From Alkanindiges hydrocarboniclasticus (GTDB lineage: Bacteria > Pseudomonadota > Gammaproteobacteria > Pseudomonadales > Moraxellaceae): a stretch of 64,000 nucleotides of DNA. A model generated the notes under the pieces. That model was given only the letters and a program-made list of their open reading frames with translations. It did no database searches and had not been told where the DNA came from. The translations under genes and the position numbers were made by a program. Shown here in pieces: positions 9,780 to 19,926 of the stretch. The DNA lies in contig NZ_MLCN01000023.1 of assembly GCF_001982605.1 (NCBI RefSeq), positions 62,001 through 126,000 of the forward strand, read 5' to 3'. The first letter of the stretch is position 1. The number at the start of each line of letters is the position of its first letter.

Positions 9780-10343
9780 GTGAATAGTTCGCGCTTTGAA
9801 AATGATTATGCGTCAGTCAATTATCGTTATATTGCAGCGTCCAATGAACTCAATGCGCGAACTTCACAGCGTCAGCAGGCGCTCACCATTTTTATTAGTT
9901 TTTTTATTGGCTTACTGGCAGCACTCATTGCAGCACATAATGCCAGCAAGGATAGCACTGCCCACATTGAATGGATTTTGCTGGGCTTTCCAGTGGCGTC
10001 AGCATCCTTTGCATTTTTAAATTTTAAGTATGAGCTGATCATTACCAATTTAAGGGAATATTTGTCTGAGCTGGAGCAACTGGGCAATGCGCATTTATAT
10101 ATTCCCAGTTATAACACCACCGCTAAATGGGTGATTAAATCCAACCGTGGCCGCCGCTTTCACGATTATGCCTGTGCCATTTTAATTGTGGCGTGCAACA
10201 GTATCGGGGTCAGTGCCTTTTATGTGCTGTTTCCAGAGCGGTTTAATGCATCATACTGGGTGTTATTGATAGTTTTTTTAATTACGCTCATTACTGCAGC
10301 AATGCAATGGTTTTTACCCAAGGCTGGCTTTAAGGTAAATTAA
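9780..10343 (+). CDS. Predicted four-helix membrane protein, unknown function
   Basis: A 187-aa protein starting at GTG 9780 with an AAAAGGGA ribosome site just upstream. Two hydrophobic helices (about residues 35-56 and 65-83) and two near the C-terminus (about 130-150 and 157-178) flank a central soluble segment rich in Glu, Leu and Tyr. The arrangement resembles small integral membrane proteins of the SLATT/DUF4231 kind, but I cannot place it firmly. It follows fabI by 29 bp and may be co-transcribed with it. Confidence 0.65.
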   Translation: MNSSRFENDYASVNYRYIAASNELNARTSQRQQALTIFISFFIGLLAALIAAHNASKDSTAHIEWILLGFPVASASFAFLNFKYELIITNLREYLSELEQLGNAHLYIPSYNTTAKWVIKSNRGRRFHDYACAILIVACNSIGVSAFYVLFPERFNASYWVLLIVFLITLITAAMQWFLPKAGFKVN

Positions 10344-10677
10344 GGTTTTTGAGAATAAAAAACAGGGCAATCAAGCAGTGTCAAAAATTTGTTTTATACA
10401 TGTCGCATGGAAAGTAAAGTAAATGTATTTCGTGAAATAATTATTGAGACCGATCTGGACGATAAACTTGAGCAGGTTAAGAAGGCGGTAAAGAATGACT
10501 AGTAAAATAAATTACATCACTTGTTCATAATCAAAGCCATACAAAAACCTTTAAAATTAAACACACAGCTTAGTGCTTCACTGTACTAATTTAAAGAAAT
10601 ATAGACCATGAAGTATATCTTCATCTCGGGTCTTATTTATTAAATTCTGCTCAGTAATAAATTCGGTGAACCCTATC
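10344..10677. other. Intergenic region upstream of dps
   Basis: 334 bp, AT-rich. It holds one short reading frame at 10407-10502 (ATG to TAG, 31 codons, mostly charged residues) with no ribosome site worth the name. It could be the tail of a lost gene or chance. The dps promoter should lie in the last 150 bp, but no single promoter stands out. Confidence 0.5.
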
Positions 10678-11187
10678 ATGTCAAAAACATTAAAAGTTTA
10701 TACCCGTAATAATCTTGACCCGGCTGTAAAATCAGCCACCATTGAGATTCTTAACCAGATTCTAGCCAACCTGATTGATTTATCATTGCTGACCAAACAG
10801 GCGCACTGGAACATGCGGGGCAGCAACTTTATTGCCGTGCATGAAATGCTGGATACCTTTAGAACGACCCTGATTACTCATCTGGACAATGTGGCGGAGC
10901 GGGCGGTGCAAATCGGCGGTACAGCACTGGGCACAACCCAAACTGTGGCAGCCGCTTCACATTTAGCGTCTTATCCTGTGGATATCCATAATGTACAAGA
11001 ACATTTAAAGGAACTGGCTGACCGTTATGGCGTGGTGGCCAATCATCTGCGTGACACCATTGATAAAATTGAAGACCCCATTTCTGAAGATATTATCCAT
11101 GCAGCGCTGGAAGATCTGGATCAGTATCTCTGGTTTCTTGAGGCCAATATTGATTCTGAGCAGGCATCATCAGATCAAGGTGCTTAA
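10678..11187 (+). CDS. dps: Dps, DNA-protecting ferritin-like protein
   Basis: A mini-ferritin that forms a dodecamer, oxidises Fe(II) with hydrogen peroxide, stores iron and binds DNA in starved or peroxide-stressed cells. The 169-aa sequence closely follows E. coli Dps (167 aa). It has K-Q-A-H-W-N-M-R-G and F-I-A-V-H-E-M-L-D, which give the two inter-subunit ferroxidase His residues, then H-L-D-N-V-A-E-R-A giving the Asp and Glu ligands, then Y-P-V-D-I-H-N-V and H-L-K-E-L-A-D-R-Y. The frame could begin at GTG 10666, but the ATG at 10678 (M-S-K) matches the family start. A strong terminator follows, so this is a single-gene unit. Confidence 0.93.
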   Translation: MSKTLKVYTRNNLDPAVKSATIEILNQILANLIDLSLLTKQAHWNMRGSNFIAVHEMLDTFRTTLITHLDNVAERAVQIGGTALGTTQTVAAASHLASYPVDIHNVQEHLKELADRYGVVANHLRDTIDKIEDPISEDIIHAALEDLDQYLWFLEANIDSEQASSDQGA

Positions 11188-11208
11188 ACCGCCAGTCTTG
11201 TAGACCAA

Positions 11209-11251
11209 TAGCCCGGTAGGTGTATAAAAGCAACTGCCGGGCTATTTTTTA
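11209..11251 (+). terminator. Rho-independent terminator of dps
   Basis: An 11-bp stem TAGCCCGGTAG / CTGCCGGGCTA (one G-T pair) with a 14-nt loop, followed by six T residues, 22 bp after the dps stop. Confidence 0.9.
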
Positions 11252-11313
11252 TATTTAAAATCAGCAAGGGTATCTGTCTTGATGAATTCACGATTAAGTC
11301 AACAGTGTCTGTA

Positions 11314-12741
11314 TTAGTACTGAATCGGACTACCACCCAGACTTTGCATCAGTGTGACCATATTACCAAGCTGATTCAGTCGAATTTGAATCAGTGAATT
11401 TTCGGTATTACGGCGCGCTTCCTGTGCATCAATCCACTGTTTGAGGGCAACAGCACCAGCCCGATAACGCACTTCATTAAGGCGTTCAGTGCGCTGCGCC
11501 AGAGAAAGGGTGCGTTCCTGAGCACTGGCCTGTACCTGTAACTGGGTTTTATTGGACAGTGCATTTTCAACATCCGCCAGCGCGCTATAGATGGACTGGC
11601 GAAACCCGATAATTGCGGCCTGATATTCAAGCTCGCTAATGGCCAGATTGCGCTGCATGTCGTTATATTGCAAAAAGGGCAGCGATAATCCGGCACCCAG
11701 TGTCAGGGCTGGATTTTTGACCAGTTCAGTCAGCGACGTGCTACTGGACCCTAAGGAACCAGTCAGGCTGATGGATGGATAATAACTTGCACGGGTGGCA
11801 TCCTTGTTGGCCAGCACGCGACGCAAGCGCAGTTCAGCCGCGGTCAGGTCGGGGCGGCGGGCAATCAGTTCAGCAGGTAGGCCTGCATCAATGACAGGCA
11901 ATTGGAAGTTGGCCAAACGCTGTGGTTCGGTAAAACCCAGTTGGCCGGGTGCTCCATCAAACAAAATAGCCAAAGCGTTACGGGCTTCTACCCGTTGCTG
12001 AATTAGCTGGCTTTGGCTGGCTTCCTGTCCGACCAGCGACTGTTCAGCTTGTGCCAGTTCCAGGCCCGATACTGCGCCAGCCCGGTATTGTGCCTGTACC
12101 AGTTGGAACAGCTTGCGACTGTTGGCAATGCTGGCCTCACCCGAAGCAATCCGTTCATTCAAATACGCCAGTTGCCAGTACAGGTTACACACCGTACCCA
12201 CCAGACTTTGTGCAGTGGCCTGCAAATCCTTTGCGGTGGCTGCGGCTTCCCAGCGTGCTGCTTCGGTCTGGCTGGCCAGTTTGCCCCATAAATCCACTTC
12301 ATAACTAACCGAACCCGACAAACTCAATCCGCGTGAATTGTCATCGCCGTCACGCACATCCACCTGATGCGATGCGGAGACATTGGCACCCACACGTGGC
12401 AACTGCTGGTTGGCGGTTAATCCTGCCTGTTCACGGGCCTGTCTTAGGCGCAAGCCTGCCACCACCAGATCATTGTTGGCCGCCAAGGCACGATCCACCA
12501 GATTGTTCAGCTCGGCATCATTAAAAACAGTCCACCAGCGATCCTTTAGCTGGGCTATATCAAATTGATTAGCATTCTGGCCCCGTTGGCTCGGCTGCTG
12601 ATTATACTGGGCAGGAAGCTGGACGCCAGGTTGCTGGTAAGGCGTGCGTACCACTGCGGAACAGCCACCCAGCACCGAGAGTGCCAAGACTGTCAGCACA
12701 AGATGCTGTGAACTTCTGGAAAATTTATGGCTTAACTTCAT
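11314..12741 (-). CDS. Outer-membrane efflux lipoprotein, NodT/OprM type
   Basis: Outer-membrane channel (TolC/OprM superfamily) that completes the MacAB efflux pump. The 475-aa product begins with a signal peptide ending in lipobox L-G-G-C (Cys about residue 26), as in OprM/AdeC/AdeK lipoproteins. Two OEP domains follow, with paired long helices and family motifs such as D-R-W-W-T-V-F-N-D-A-E-L-N-N-L and A-R-R-P-D-L-T-A-A-E-L-R-L. The frame extends to 12891, but the ATG at 12741 with GAGA upstream gives the lipoprotein signal at the very N-terminus and removes an apparent overlap with macB. It lies 73 bp after macB and is the last gene of the macA-macB-channel operon. E. coli lacks a dedicated third gene here and uses TolC. 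Confidence 0.88.
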   Translation of the reverse strand: MKLSHKFSRSSQHLVLTVLALSVLGGCSAVVRTPYQQPGVQLPAQYNQQPSQRGQNANQFDIAQLKDRWWTVFNDAELNNLVDRALAANNDLVVAGLRLRQAREQAGLTANQQLPRVGANVSASHQVDVRDGDDNSRGLSLSGSVSYEVDLWGKLASQTEAARWEAAATAKDLQATAQSLVGTVCNLYWQLAYLNERIASGEASIANSRKLFQLVQAQYRAGAVSGLELAQAEQSLVGQEASQSQLIQQRVEARNALAILFDGAPGQLGFTEPQRLANFQLPVIDAGLPAELIARRPDLTAAELRLRRVLANKDATRASYYPSISLTGSLGSSSTSLTELVKNPALTLGAGLSLPFLQYNDMQRNLAISELEYQAAIIGFRQSIYSALADVENALSNKTQLQVQASAQERTLSLAQRTERLNEVRYRAGAVALKQWIDAQEARRNTENSLIQIRLNQLGNMVTLMQSLGGSPIQY

Positions 12742-12814
12742 GATTACATTCTCATCATCTTTGCTCTGGCGCTTTAACCTGAAGCTGTTGAATTGACAAT
12801 ATTCGTCAGGCGCA

Positions 12815-14869
12815 TTACTCACGGGCAAGCGCAGCCACCGGATCAAGCTGGGCCGCATTACGCGCAGGTAAAAATCCAAATAGGACACCAATTAAGGACG
12901 AGCAGATAAACGCAGCAACCATGGATGTGGTGGAATAAATCATCTGAAAGCTATCGCCGGCAAAATGACTAAAAATCTGCCCAATACCCAGCGCCAGCAA
13001 TACACCCAGCACACCACCCAGAATGCACACCAGTACGGCTTCAATCAGGAACTGCTGCAAAATATCGCTTTGCCGCGCACCCACGGCCATGCGTACCCCA
13101 ATTTCCTGCGTCCGTTCCGTAACGGATACCAGCATGATATTCATCACGCCAATGCCGCCAACAATCAGCGAAATAACTGCAATAGCAGAAATCAGCAGGG
13201 TCATGGTGGCGGTAGTTTGCTGAATGGTTTCCCGAATGCTGTCGCTGTTCTGGGTAAACACATCCTGCGCGCCATGCCGTTGTTCCAGCAGGCTTAAAAT
13301 GGCATTTTCAGCAGCACTGGTCGGTGCGCTGTCATTAATGCGCACAATGATGCTACGTAAATTTGGCTGGCCTAAAATCCGGCTCATGACTGTGGTATAG
13401 GGCATCCAGACATTCAAGGAATCCGAATTGCCAAACATGCTTTTTTCCGCAGCGGTTACCCCAATAATGCGGGAAGGCACATTACCCAGCAAAATGACTT
13501 GGCCAACCGGATTTTCCCCATTGGGAAACAGGGTGTTTTTGGTGTTGTCATCAATCACCACATCCTGACTCAGTTCCTTGACATTTTGCCGGTCAAAGGC
13601 TTGTCCGCTAGTAAAGGTCATGCCCCGCACATCAAAGAAATCCTCACCTACGCCATTAATACTGGCGCTGGCTTCAATATCCCGGTAACGGATGGTCTGC
13701 GAGCTATTTACGCTGGGGCTAACGCTATCCACATAGGGTTGTTCGGCAATGGCATCAGCATCATCAGGAATCAGGGTCCGCGCCTGACTGGTGCGTGAAT
13801 TATCACCAAAACCACGCCCTTGATACACCGTAATGGTATTAGTACCCAGACTGCTAATATTTTGCAAAATCTGTTGTTGTGAACCATTTCCCAGTGCCAC
13901 AACCGATACCACCGAGGCAATACCAATAATAATACCCAGCATGGTTAAAAAGGTGCGCAGGCGATGGGCATTCATGGCCAGTATAGCCATACGGAAGGCT
14001 TCACCCAGCCGGTCAAATGAGGAACGCCATGCGGACACGCGCTTGGCAGGTTCATTGGTTGCAGCCTGTTCGGCCATCACCGCTGCTGCCTGATCATCCA
14101 CATGGTCTTCAGTGGCATAAACCGGAGTATTTTGCCGGTCTGCAATAATTTCACCATCACTGATTTCAATAATCCGGCTGGCATTTTGTGCCACCAGTGG
14201 ATCATGCGTCACCAGAATAATGGTATGGCCCTGTGCATGCAGTTCGCGCAAAATCCGCATAACTTCAATGCCGCTATTTTTATCCAGTGCGCCGGTTGGC
14301 TCATCCGCCAGAATGACATCACCGCCATTCACCAGTGCACGGGCAATACTCACGCGCTGCTGCTGACCACCCGATAACTGGCTGGGACGGTGGTTCAGAC
14401 GTTCGCCCAGACCAAGCTGGGTAAGCAACTGTGCAGCCCGTTGCTGGCGCGCTGATGGCTCAATACCAGCATAAATAGAGGGAACTTCCACGTTGCCCAC
14501 GGCAGACAAATCACCCAGCAGGTGATAGCGCTGGAAGATAAAGCCAAAGTATTCGCGGCGCAGGCGTGCCAGTTCATCCGGTTGCAGCTTGCCAGTTTCC
14601 TGTCCATTCACCCGGTAGCTGCCACGGGTAGGGCGGTCAAGGCAGCCCAGAATATTCATCAGGGTGGATTTACCGGAGCCGGACTGCCCAATAATGGCCA
14701 CCAGTTCACCAGCATGAATTTGCAGGTTAATATTTTTAAGTACGGCGACAGTGCCTTCACCGGCTGGAAACTCACGGGTGAGATTTTCTACTTCCAGCAA
14801 GGGCACGGCTGACGGGCTTAAACCGGTTTGATTCAGGACTTGTATGTCGTTGGTTTTCACAGTGCTCAC
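12815..14869 (-). CDS. macB: MacB, macrolide/peptide efflux ABC transporter
   Basis: Inner-membrane ABC protein of the MacAB pump, 684 aa. N-terminal ATPase domain (about residues 23-250): Walker A G-Q-S-G-S-G-K-S, signature L-S-G-G-Q-Q-Q-R-V and Walker B with D-E-P-T-G-A-L-D. The C-terminal part (about 290-684) has one transmembrane helix, a large periplasmic MacB_PCD domain, and three C-terminal helices of the FtsX type. MacB drives export through mechanotransmission to MacA and the outer-membrane channel. Known substrates in other species include macrolides, lipopeptides, enterotoxin and heme precursors. The GTG start at 14869 has GAGG nine nt upstream inside the macA tail; only 3 bp separate it from the macA stop. 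Confidence 0.93.
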   Translation of the reverse strand: MSTVKTNDIQVLNQTGLSPSAVPLLEVENLTREFPAGEGTVAVLKNINLQIHAGELVAIIGQSGSGKSTLMNILGCLDRPTRGSYRVNGQETGKLQPDELARLRREYFGFIFQRYHLLGDLSAVGNVEVPSIYAGIEPSARQQRAAQLLTQLGLGERLNHRPSQLSGGQQQRVSIARALVNGGDVILADEPTGALDKNSGIEVMRILRELHAQGHTIILVTHDPLVAQNASRIIEISDGEIIADRQNTPVYATEDHVDDQAAAVMAEQAATNEPAKRVSAWRSSFDRLGEAFRMAILAMNAHRLRTFLTMLGIIIGIASVVSVVALGNGSQQQILQNISSLGTNTITVYQGRGFGDNSRTSQARTLIPDDADAIAEQPYVDSVSPSVNSSQTIRYRDIEASASINGVGEDFFDVRGMTFTSGQAFDRQNVKELSQDVVIDDNTKNTLFPNGENPVGQVILLGNVPSRIIGVTAAEKSMFGNSDSLNVWMPYTTVMSRILGQPNLRSIIVRINDSAPTSAAENAILSLLEQRHGAQDVFTQNSDSIRETIQQTTATMTLLISAIAVISLIVGGIGVMNIMLVSVTERTQEIGVRMAVGARQSDILQQFLIEAVLVCILGGVLGVLLALGIGQIFSHFAGDSFQMIYSTTSMVAAFICSSLIGVLFGFLPARNAAQLDPVAALARE

Positions 14870-14872
14870 TGT

Positions 14873-16210
14873 TTAAAACCTCATTGGGCGGTTACTGGAG
14901 CGTTTGGCGGCATTGTTGGACGAATCACTGCTGTCAGCAATGACCACTTCTTCGCCTTCCTTAAGGCCCGCCTTGATTTCCGCAGTAATCCGGTTGTTTA
15001 AGCCCACTTTTACCTGACGGGGTACAGCATTGCCTTCCTGATCCAGTACACGCACCATGGCGCGGCGGTTGGCAATCTTGCTGCTGGCGCTGGCTTTGCT
15101 AGTAGGGGCATTCTCACTGTTAGCACTGCCGCTATTGCCAGCCTTTGCAGCCTGACTACCAGTTGCACTGGCACTATTTGCGCTGCTATCAGCCTCTCCA
15201 GCTTTTTTACCACGGCCTTGTCCAGTGCTTAAAGCTGCCGCAGGAACACTAATCACATTTTTGGCTTCATTCAGCACAATATAAACCTGTGCCGTCATGT
15301 CAATGCGCAGCTTGCCATCCGGGTTTGGCACATCAAACAGGGCATTGTAATACACTGCGCTGGAACTCGTACTGCTGCTAGTGCTGCTGCTTTCAGAGGT
15401 AATCGACTCCGGTGCCGGCTCAATGGCGCGCAGGCTGGCATAAATTTTCTTGTCCGGTTCGCCAAGCGTGGTGAAATACACCGGCTGGCCCTGATTAATG
15501 CGCATGACGTCGGCTTCACTGACCTGTGCCTTAATAGTCATGGTTTGCAGCTTGGCCAGCTTAACAATAGTCGGGGCAGACTGGTTGGCGTTTACGGTCT
15601 GGCCTTCTTCGGTCACAATTGCTACCACAGTGCCATTAATCGGTGCTGTAATACGGGTATAACCCACATTTTCACGGGCAGTTGAAATGGTCAGGCGGCT
15701 TTGTTCAATCTGGGCATCAATGGCTTTGACATTGGCTTGCGCGGTTTCAAAGGTGGCCTGTGCGCTTTCATATTCAGCGCGTGAAGTGGCATCCTGTGCC
15801 AGCATTTGCTTTTGCCGGTTAAACGCCAATTGTGCTTCCTTCAGGCTGGCCAGACGCGTGGCTTTTTGCGCCAGCAGGTTGTCCAGCGCAGCTTCTTCAT
15901 TTCTGAGGTCATTTTCCTGACGTACCGAATCAATCTGCGCAATCAGTTGTCCCTGTTTGACCTGATCACCCAGTTTTACATACATTTTTTTAACCTGACC
16001 GGAGACCTGAGCACCTACACTGACCAGTTGTTCAGCCTGCAAAATACCGGTTGCCAGTACTGTTTCTTCAATATCACCGCGACTGACCTTGGCAGTAATG
16101 TATTGCGGTTTTTCTTCCTTGGGCTTTAAAAAATTCCAGGCCAGCAGGGCCACCAATGCAGTAATCAAGACAATTACCAAGATTTTCAGGGGACTGGACT
16201 TAGGCAACAT
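14873..16210 (-). CDS. macA: MacA, periplasmic adaptor of the MacAB pump
   Basis: Membrane-fusion protein linking MacB to the outer-membrane channel, 445 aa. An N-terminal anchor helix (about residues 8-26) is followed by a lipoyl/barrel-sandwich domain with V-S-G-Q-V. A long alpha-hairpin (about 95-190) and a second lipoyl half (Y-T-R-I-T-A-P-I-N-G-T-V) come next, then beta-barrel and membrane-proximal domains. It is about 60-70 residues longer than E. coli MacA because of two low-complexity inserts: a Ser/Thr run near residues 268-284 and a Ser/Ala/Gly/Asn-rich stretch near 330-385. It is the first gene of the operon, transcribed away from nuoA across a 544-bp gap. Confidence 0.9.
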   Translation of the reverse strand: MLPKSSPLKILVIVLITALVALLAWNFLKPKEEKPQYITAKVSRGDIEETVLATGILQAEQLVSVGAQVSGQVKKMYVKLGDQVKQGQLIAQIDSVRQENDLRNEEAALDNLLAQKATRLASLKEAQLAFNRQKQMLAQDATSRAEYESAQATFETAQANVKAIDAQIEQSRLTISTARENVGYTRITAPINGTVVAIVTEEGQTVNANQSAPTIVKLAKLQTMTIKAQVSEADVMRINQGQPVYFTTLGEPDKKIYASLRAIEPAPESITSESSSTSSSTSSSAVYYNALFDVPNPDGKLRIDMTAQVYIVLNEAKNVISVPAAALSTGQGRGKKAGEADSSANSASATGSQAAKAGNSGSANSENAPTSKASASSKIANRRAMVRVLDQEGNAVPRQVKVGLNNRITAEIKAGLKEGEEVVIADSSDSSNNAAKRSSNRPMRF

Positions 16211-16754
16211 AAAGATATCAGTTTGATTTTAAATGAAAACGACTATAAAGAGTGATTCAGCGAATTAGATTGGCTGAATTGTTTTTTTATATATCAAAAT
16301 GTTAATGAATTGTAATTATTTTAGGAAAAATCCTGCATTTATCTTCTTAATTACATCAATCATAGGACTTTTAAGCATAAATGTTTTATTCGCTTCATAT
16401 CACAGTAGTAAATTTTAATCAGCAACTGAAATATCCAGATTTTTTCTATCATTAAGTAATGCCTGCACTTGATAAAAATACAATGCCGCAAAATTAAATG
16501 AAACTTAAGACTAAAGTCTGATTTTTAAAAAATGCACCACGATAATACAAAAACCAAATGAATTAATGTCTTAATGAATGAATAAAAAATAAACAAATAT
16601 TATGGTTTTAGCAGAACTCAATGAGGATACATGGCTAGAAACATTTAGGCGAAATCAGGTACAATCCCATGCAATCTTCAAGGATTTGGTTTTTTCATAA
16701 CCAAATGTATTTTACCTACCAAAATTATTTTGGCCTGCCAGGAGTTGTCCCCGC
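16211..16754. other. Divergent intergenic region between macA and nuoA
   Basis: 544 bp, strongly AT-rich, no credible reading frame. It must hold the promoters for macA (minus) and the nuo operon (plus). The best nuo-directed -10 candidate is TACAAT at 16660-16665, about 90 bp before nuoA, with only a weak -35. I see no repeat or RNA structure that I would defend. Confidence 0.5.
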
Positions 16755-17324
16755 ATGAGTGCCATTACTCCATATGACTGGGCCGTTGTGGCTTTCGTTA
16801 TCGGCGTCACATTTTTGTGCGTCTTCATGCTGACTGTGCCATTACTACTGGGTGGCAAGGCATGGGGCCGTGCCAAGAATGAACCCTTCGAATCTGGGGT
16901 TGTCGGAGCCGGCGGTGCGCGCTTGCGTCTGTCTGCCAAGTTTTATCTTGTTGCTATTTTCTTTGTAGTGTTCGATCTTGAGGCACTCTACCTGTATGCA
17001 TGGTCTGTTTCGGTGCGTGAAGCTGGCTGGATTGGCTTCTGGACTGCTGCCATTTTTGTACTGATCCTGCTGATCGGCCTGATCTATGAATTGAGCACCG
17101 GTTCGCTGAACTGGTCGCCAGCCGACCGCCGCAAGCAGGCTGGTATTCAGCCTCATGTTGGCAAGCCCAATATGGATCTGGCGGAAATCACCCGTTTTAA
17201 CAATATTGAAGAGCTGGAAACCGATCCCACCGGGAAAGTACCAGCGCAGTTATCCGGCAAGGTATCCGGTAAAGGTCCTTTACGTGCTGACCGGGCGTCT
17301 TCTCCAACTGCTGTTAAGGAGTAA
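16755..17324 (+). CDS. nuoA: NADH-quinone oxidoreductase subunit A
   Basis: Membrane-arm subunit of complex I, located at the junction with the peripheral arm. Three transmembrane helices (about residues 8-30, 62-85 and 92-115) and the conserved loop with P-F-E-S-G and F-D-L-E are present. Length is 189 aa against 147 in E. coli; the excess is a hydrophilic C-terminal tail (about 125-189) with a repeated Gly-Lys-Val element. An AGGAG site lies 10 nt before the ATG. First gene of the nuo operon. Confidence 0.95.
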   Translation: MSAITPYDWAVVAFVIGVTFLCVFMLTVPLLLGGKAWGRAKNEPFESGVVGAGGARLRLSAKFYLVAIFFVVFDLEALYLYAWSVSVREAGWIGFWTAAIFVLILLIGLIYELSTGSLNWSPADRRKQAGIQPHVGKPNMDLAEITRFNNIEELETDPTGKVPAQLSGKVSGKGPLRADRASSPTAVKE

Positions 17325-17330
17325 TGCGAT

Positions 17331-18008
17331 ATGAAATATACCTTGACCCGTGCCAATCCCAATGCAGAGCAATATCCATTGCAGGATCGCAGGGAAGTAA
17401 ACGATCCGGTTAGCGACGATGTCAACAAGAATGTGTTTATGACCAAGCTTGAAGACCTGTTGCATTCCTCTGTGAACTGGGGCCGCAAGAATTCGTTGTG
17501 GCCTTATAACTTTGGCACATCCTGCTGTTATGTCGAATATGCCACCACCCTGACTGCCGTACATGATATGTCACGCTTTGGGGCAGAGGTTATCCGTGCC
17601 TCACCACGTCAGGCTGACCTGATGATTGTAGCGGGTACGGTGTTTATCAAAATGGCACCAGTTATTCAGCGCCTGTATGAGCAAATGCTGGAACCCAAGT
17701 GGGTCATTTCCATGGGTGCCTGTGCCAACTCGGGCGGTATGTACGATATATACTCGGTGGTGCAGGGTGTGGATAAAATCATTCCGGTGGATGTGTATGT
17801 ACCGGGTTGCCCACCGCGTCCTGAAGCACTGATTCAGGGCCTGATGCTGTTGCAGGACCAGATTCAAAAAGAACGCCGCCCGTTGTCAGCGGTGATTGGT
17901 GATGACCTCAAACCGGTTTACCGCCCCAAAATGCAGCCTGAACGTGATCGTAAAAAGGCCCAGCGGATTGCGGTGACGAATTTGCGGTCACCAGACGAAA
18001 GTCGATAG
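17331..18008 (+). CDS. nuoB: NADH-quinone oxidoreductase subunit B
   Basis: Peripheral-arm subunit that carries the terminal [4Fe-4S] cluster N2, which hands electrons to quinone. The cluster ligands are visible in T-S-C-C-Y-V-E-Y (near residue 63), G-A-C-A-N-S-G (near 130) and P-G-C-P-P-R-P (near 158). The length, 225 aa, is normal. It starts 6 bp after nuoA. It is followed by a 103-bp gap, the only long gap in the operon, that contains a terminator-like hairpin. Confidence 0.96.
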   Translation: MKYTLTRANPNAEQYPLQDRREVNDPVSDDVNKNVFMTKLEDLLHSSVNWGRKNSLWPYNFGTSCCYVEYATTLTAVHDMSRFGAEVIRASPRQADLMIVAGTVFIKMAPVIQRLYEQMLEPKWVISMGACANSGGMYDIYSVVQGVDKIIPVDVYVPGCPPRPEALIQGLMLLQDQIQKERRPLSAVIGDDLKPVYRPKMQPERDRKKAQRIAVTNLRSPDESR

Positions 18009-18020
18009 TAATAAACCCTG

Positions 18021-18041
18021 ACGCTGCCTTTGCAGCGTTTT
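18021..18041 (+). terminator. Terminator-like hairpin inside the nuo operon
   Basis: A perfect 7-bp stem ACGCTGC / GCAGCGT with a 4-nt loop and four T residues lies 12 bp after the nuoB stop and 70 bp before nuoCD. The T-run is short, so it would at most attenuate or act as an RNA-processing or stability element rather than stop transcription. Confidence 0.45.
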
Positions 18042-18111
18042 GCCAGCTTATGCAAGTGATCAATGCTGATCCTTGTGCGCCAGAATTTGTAGTAAATAGG
18101 AAGCCTAACCA

Positions 18112-19911
18112 ATGGCTGAAGAATCAATTGTTTTGCACGATGCTGCATCACAGTCACCTGCGGTTGATAAACGCCCCGCCTTTGCTGTTGTAGAAGAGCT
18201 GCGTGGCAAGTTTGGTGACTCTTTCAGGGTGCAAACGACCTTTGAAGACTTTCCAACCATCTGGGTGGAACGCTCTCAACTGCTCGATATACTGATGTTC
18301 CTGCGTACAGTATCACGTCCCTATGTGATGCTGTTCGACCTGTCCGCCATGGACGAGCGCCTGCGCAATCATCGTGAAGGACTGCCACCGTCTGATTTTA
18401 CCGTGTTCTATCACCTGTTGTCGCTCGAGCGCAACACCGATATTCGCGTTAAGGTAGCCCTGTCGGAAAGTGACCTGAACATTCCTACCGCAACCCGTAT
18501 CTGGCCTAACGCCAACTGGTACGAGCGCGAAGCCTATGACATGTTTGGCATCAACTTTACTGGCCATCCGATGTTGCGCCGTATTTTGCTGCCAACCTAC
18601 TGGGAAGGTCATCCGCTGCGCAAGGACTATTCTGCGCGTGCTACAGAATATACCCCGTATTATCTGGACAAGGCCAAGCAGGACTTTGAACAGGAGCAAC
18701 TGCGTTTTGTGCCGGAAGACTGGGGCATGAAGCGGGGTAACCGGGACGAGGACTTCATGTTCCTAAATCTCGGGCCAAACCATCCATCAGCGCATGGTGC
18801 CTTCCGTGTGGTATTACAGCTGGACGGTGAGGAAGTGGTTGATAGCGTGCCTGATATTGGTTACCACCATCGTGGTGCTGAAAAAATGGGCGAGCGCCAG
18901 ACCTGGCATTCCTATATTCCCTATACCGACCGGGTGGATTATCTGGGTGGTGTTGCGCAAAACATGCCGTATGTCATGTCAGTTGAAAAACTGGCGGGCA
19001 TTACCGTACCGGATCGTGCACAAGTCATCCGGGTCATGCTGTCCGAGTTTTTCCGTATCAATAACCACTTGCTGTTTATTGGTACTGCCATTCAGGATGC
19101 TGGTGGTATGACCCCGGTATTCTATATGTTTACCGATCGCCAGAAAATTTATGATGTGATTGAAGCCATTACTGGTTTCCGTATGCATCCGGCATGGTTC
19201 CGTATAGGTGGCACTGCCGCTGACCTGCCAAATGGCTGGCAAAAGCTGGTGCGTGAATTTCTGGACTGGATGCCAAGCCGCCTGAAAGAATACAAAAAGG
19301 CCGCCTTGCAAAACAGTGTAATGATTGGCCGTACCCGTAATGTTGCCCAGTATGATGCCAAGCAGGCACTGGCCTGGGGTGTTACTGGTACTGGCTTGCG
19401 TGCGACTGGTATTGATTTTGATGTGCGTAAGGCCCGTCCGTACAGTGGCTATGAAAACTTCGAGTTTGAAGTGCCGCTGTGCTATCACGGCGATGCCTAC
19501 GACCGTATTCTGGTGCATTACGAAGAAATCTGGCAGTCCATGCGCATTATTGAGCAATGCCTGAACAACATGCCGTCTGGCCCTTATAAGGCCGACCATC
19601 CATTGGCTGTGCCGCCACCAAAAGACAAAACCCTGCATGACATTGAAACCCTGATTAACCACTTTTTAAGTGTGTCATGGGGGCCTGTGATGCCAGCGGG
19701 CGAGTCTACAGTAATGGCTGAGGTGGTGAAGGGGGCAAGTACTTATTATCTGACGTCCGATAAATCAACCATGAGTTATCGTACCCGGATTCGTACCCCG
19801 ACGTTCCCGCACCTGCAACAAATTCCTTCTGTAATTAATGGCAGTTTGGTGTCCGACTTGATTATTTATCTGGCGACCATCGATATTGTAATGGCCGATG
19901 TGGATCGTTAA
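18112..19911 (+). CDS. nuoCD: NADH-quinone oxidoreductase fused subunits C and D
   Basis: 599-aa fusion of the 30-kDa (NuoC) and 49-kDa (NuoD) subunits, as in E. coli, Pseudomonas and Acinetobacter. The NuoC part (about residues 25-195) has [10 protein letters not shown] and H-P-L-R-K-D-Y. The NuoD part (about 205-599) has [10 protein letters not shown] (near 219), the loop that helps form the quinone pocket with NuoB, and ends in the invariant D-V-D-R. The start at 18112 fits family length. Confidence 0.96.
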   Translation: MAEESIVLHDAASQSPAVDKRPAFAVVEELRGKFGDSFRVQTTFEDFPTIWVERSQLLDILMFLRTVSRPYVMLFDLSAMDERLRNHREGLPPSDFTVFYHLLSLERNTDIRVKVALSESDLNIPTATRIWPNANWYEREAYDMFGINFTGHPMLRRILLPTYWEGHPLRKDYSARATEYTPYYLDKAKQDFEQEQLRFVPEDWGMKRGNRDEDFMFLNLGPNHPSAHGAFRVVLQLDGEEVVDSVPDIGYHHRGAEKMGERQTWHSYIPYTDRVDYLGGVAQNMPYVMSVEKLAGITVPDRAQVIRVMLSEFFRINNHLLFIGTAIQDAGGMTPVFYMFTDRQKIYDVIEAITGFRMHPAWFRIGGTAADLPNGWQKLVREFLDWMPSRLKEYKKAALQNSVMIGRTRNVAQYDAKQALAWGVTGTGLRATGIDFDVRKARPYSGYENFEFEVPLCYHGDAYDRILVHYEEIWQSMRIIEQCLNNMPSGPYKADHPLAVPPPKDKTLHDIETLINHFLSVSWGPVMPAGESTVMAEVVKGASTYYLTSDKSTMSYRTRIRTPTFPHLQQIPSVINGSLVSDLIIYLATIDIVMADVDR

Positions 19912-19926
19912 GAGGATAACGCCATC

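Noticed and set aside
10407-10502. 31-codon frame before dps
   Set aside because: No ribosome site and no recognisable motif; kept only as a note in the intergenic description.
12742-12891. N-terminal extension of the outer-membrane efflux lipoprotein overlapping macB
   Set aside because: The lipoprotein signal starts at 12741 with its own ribosome site; the extension is macB sequence in another frame.
18979-19662. 227-codon reading frame antisense to nuoCD
   Set aside because: Shadow of a conserved gene; composition follows the opposite strand codons and no family features are seen.
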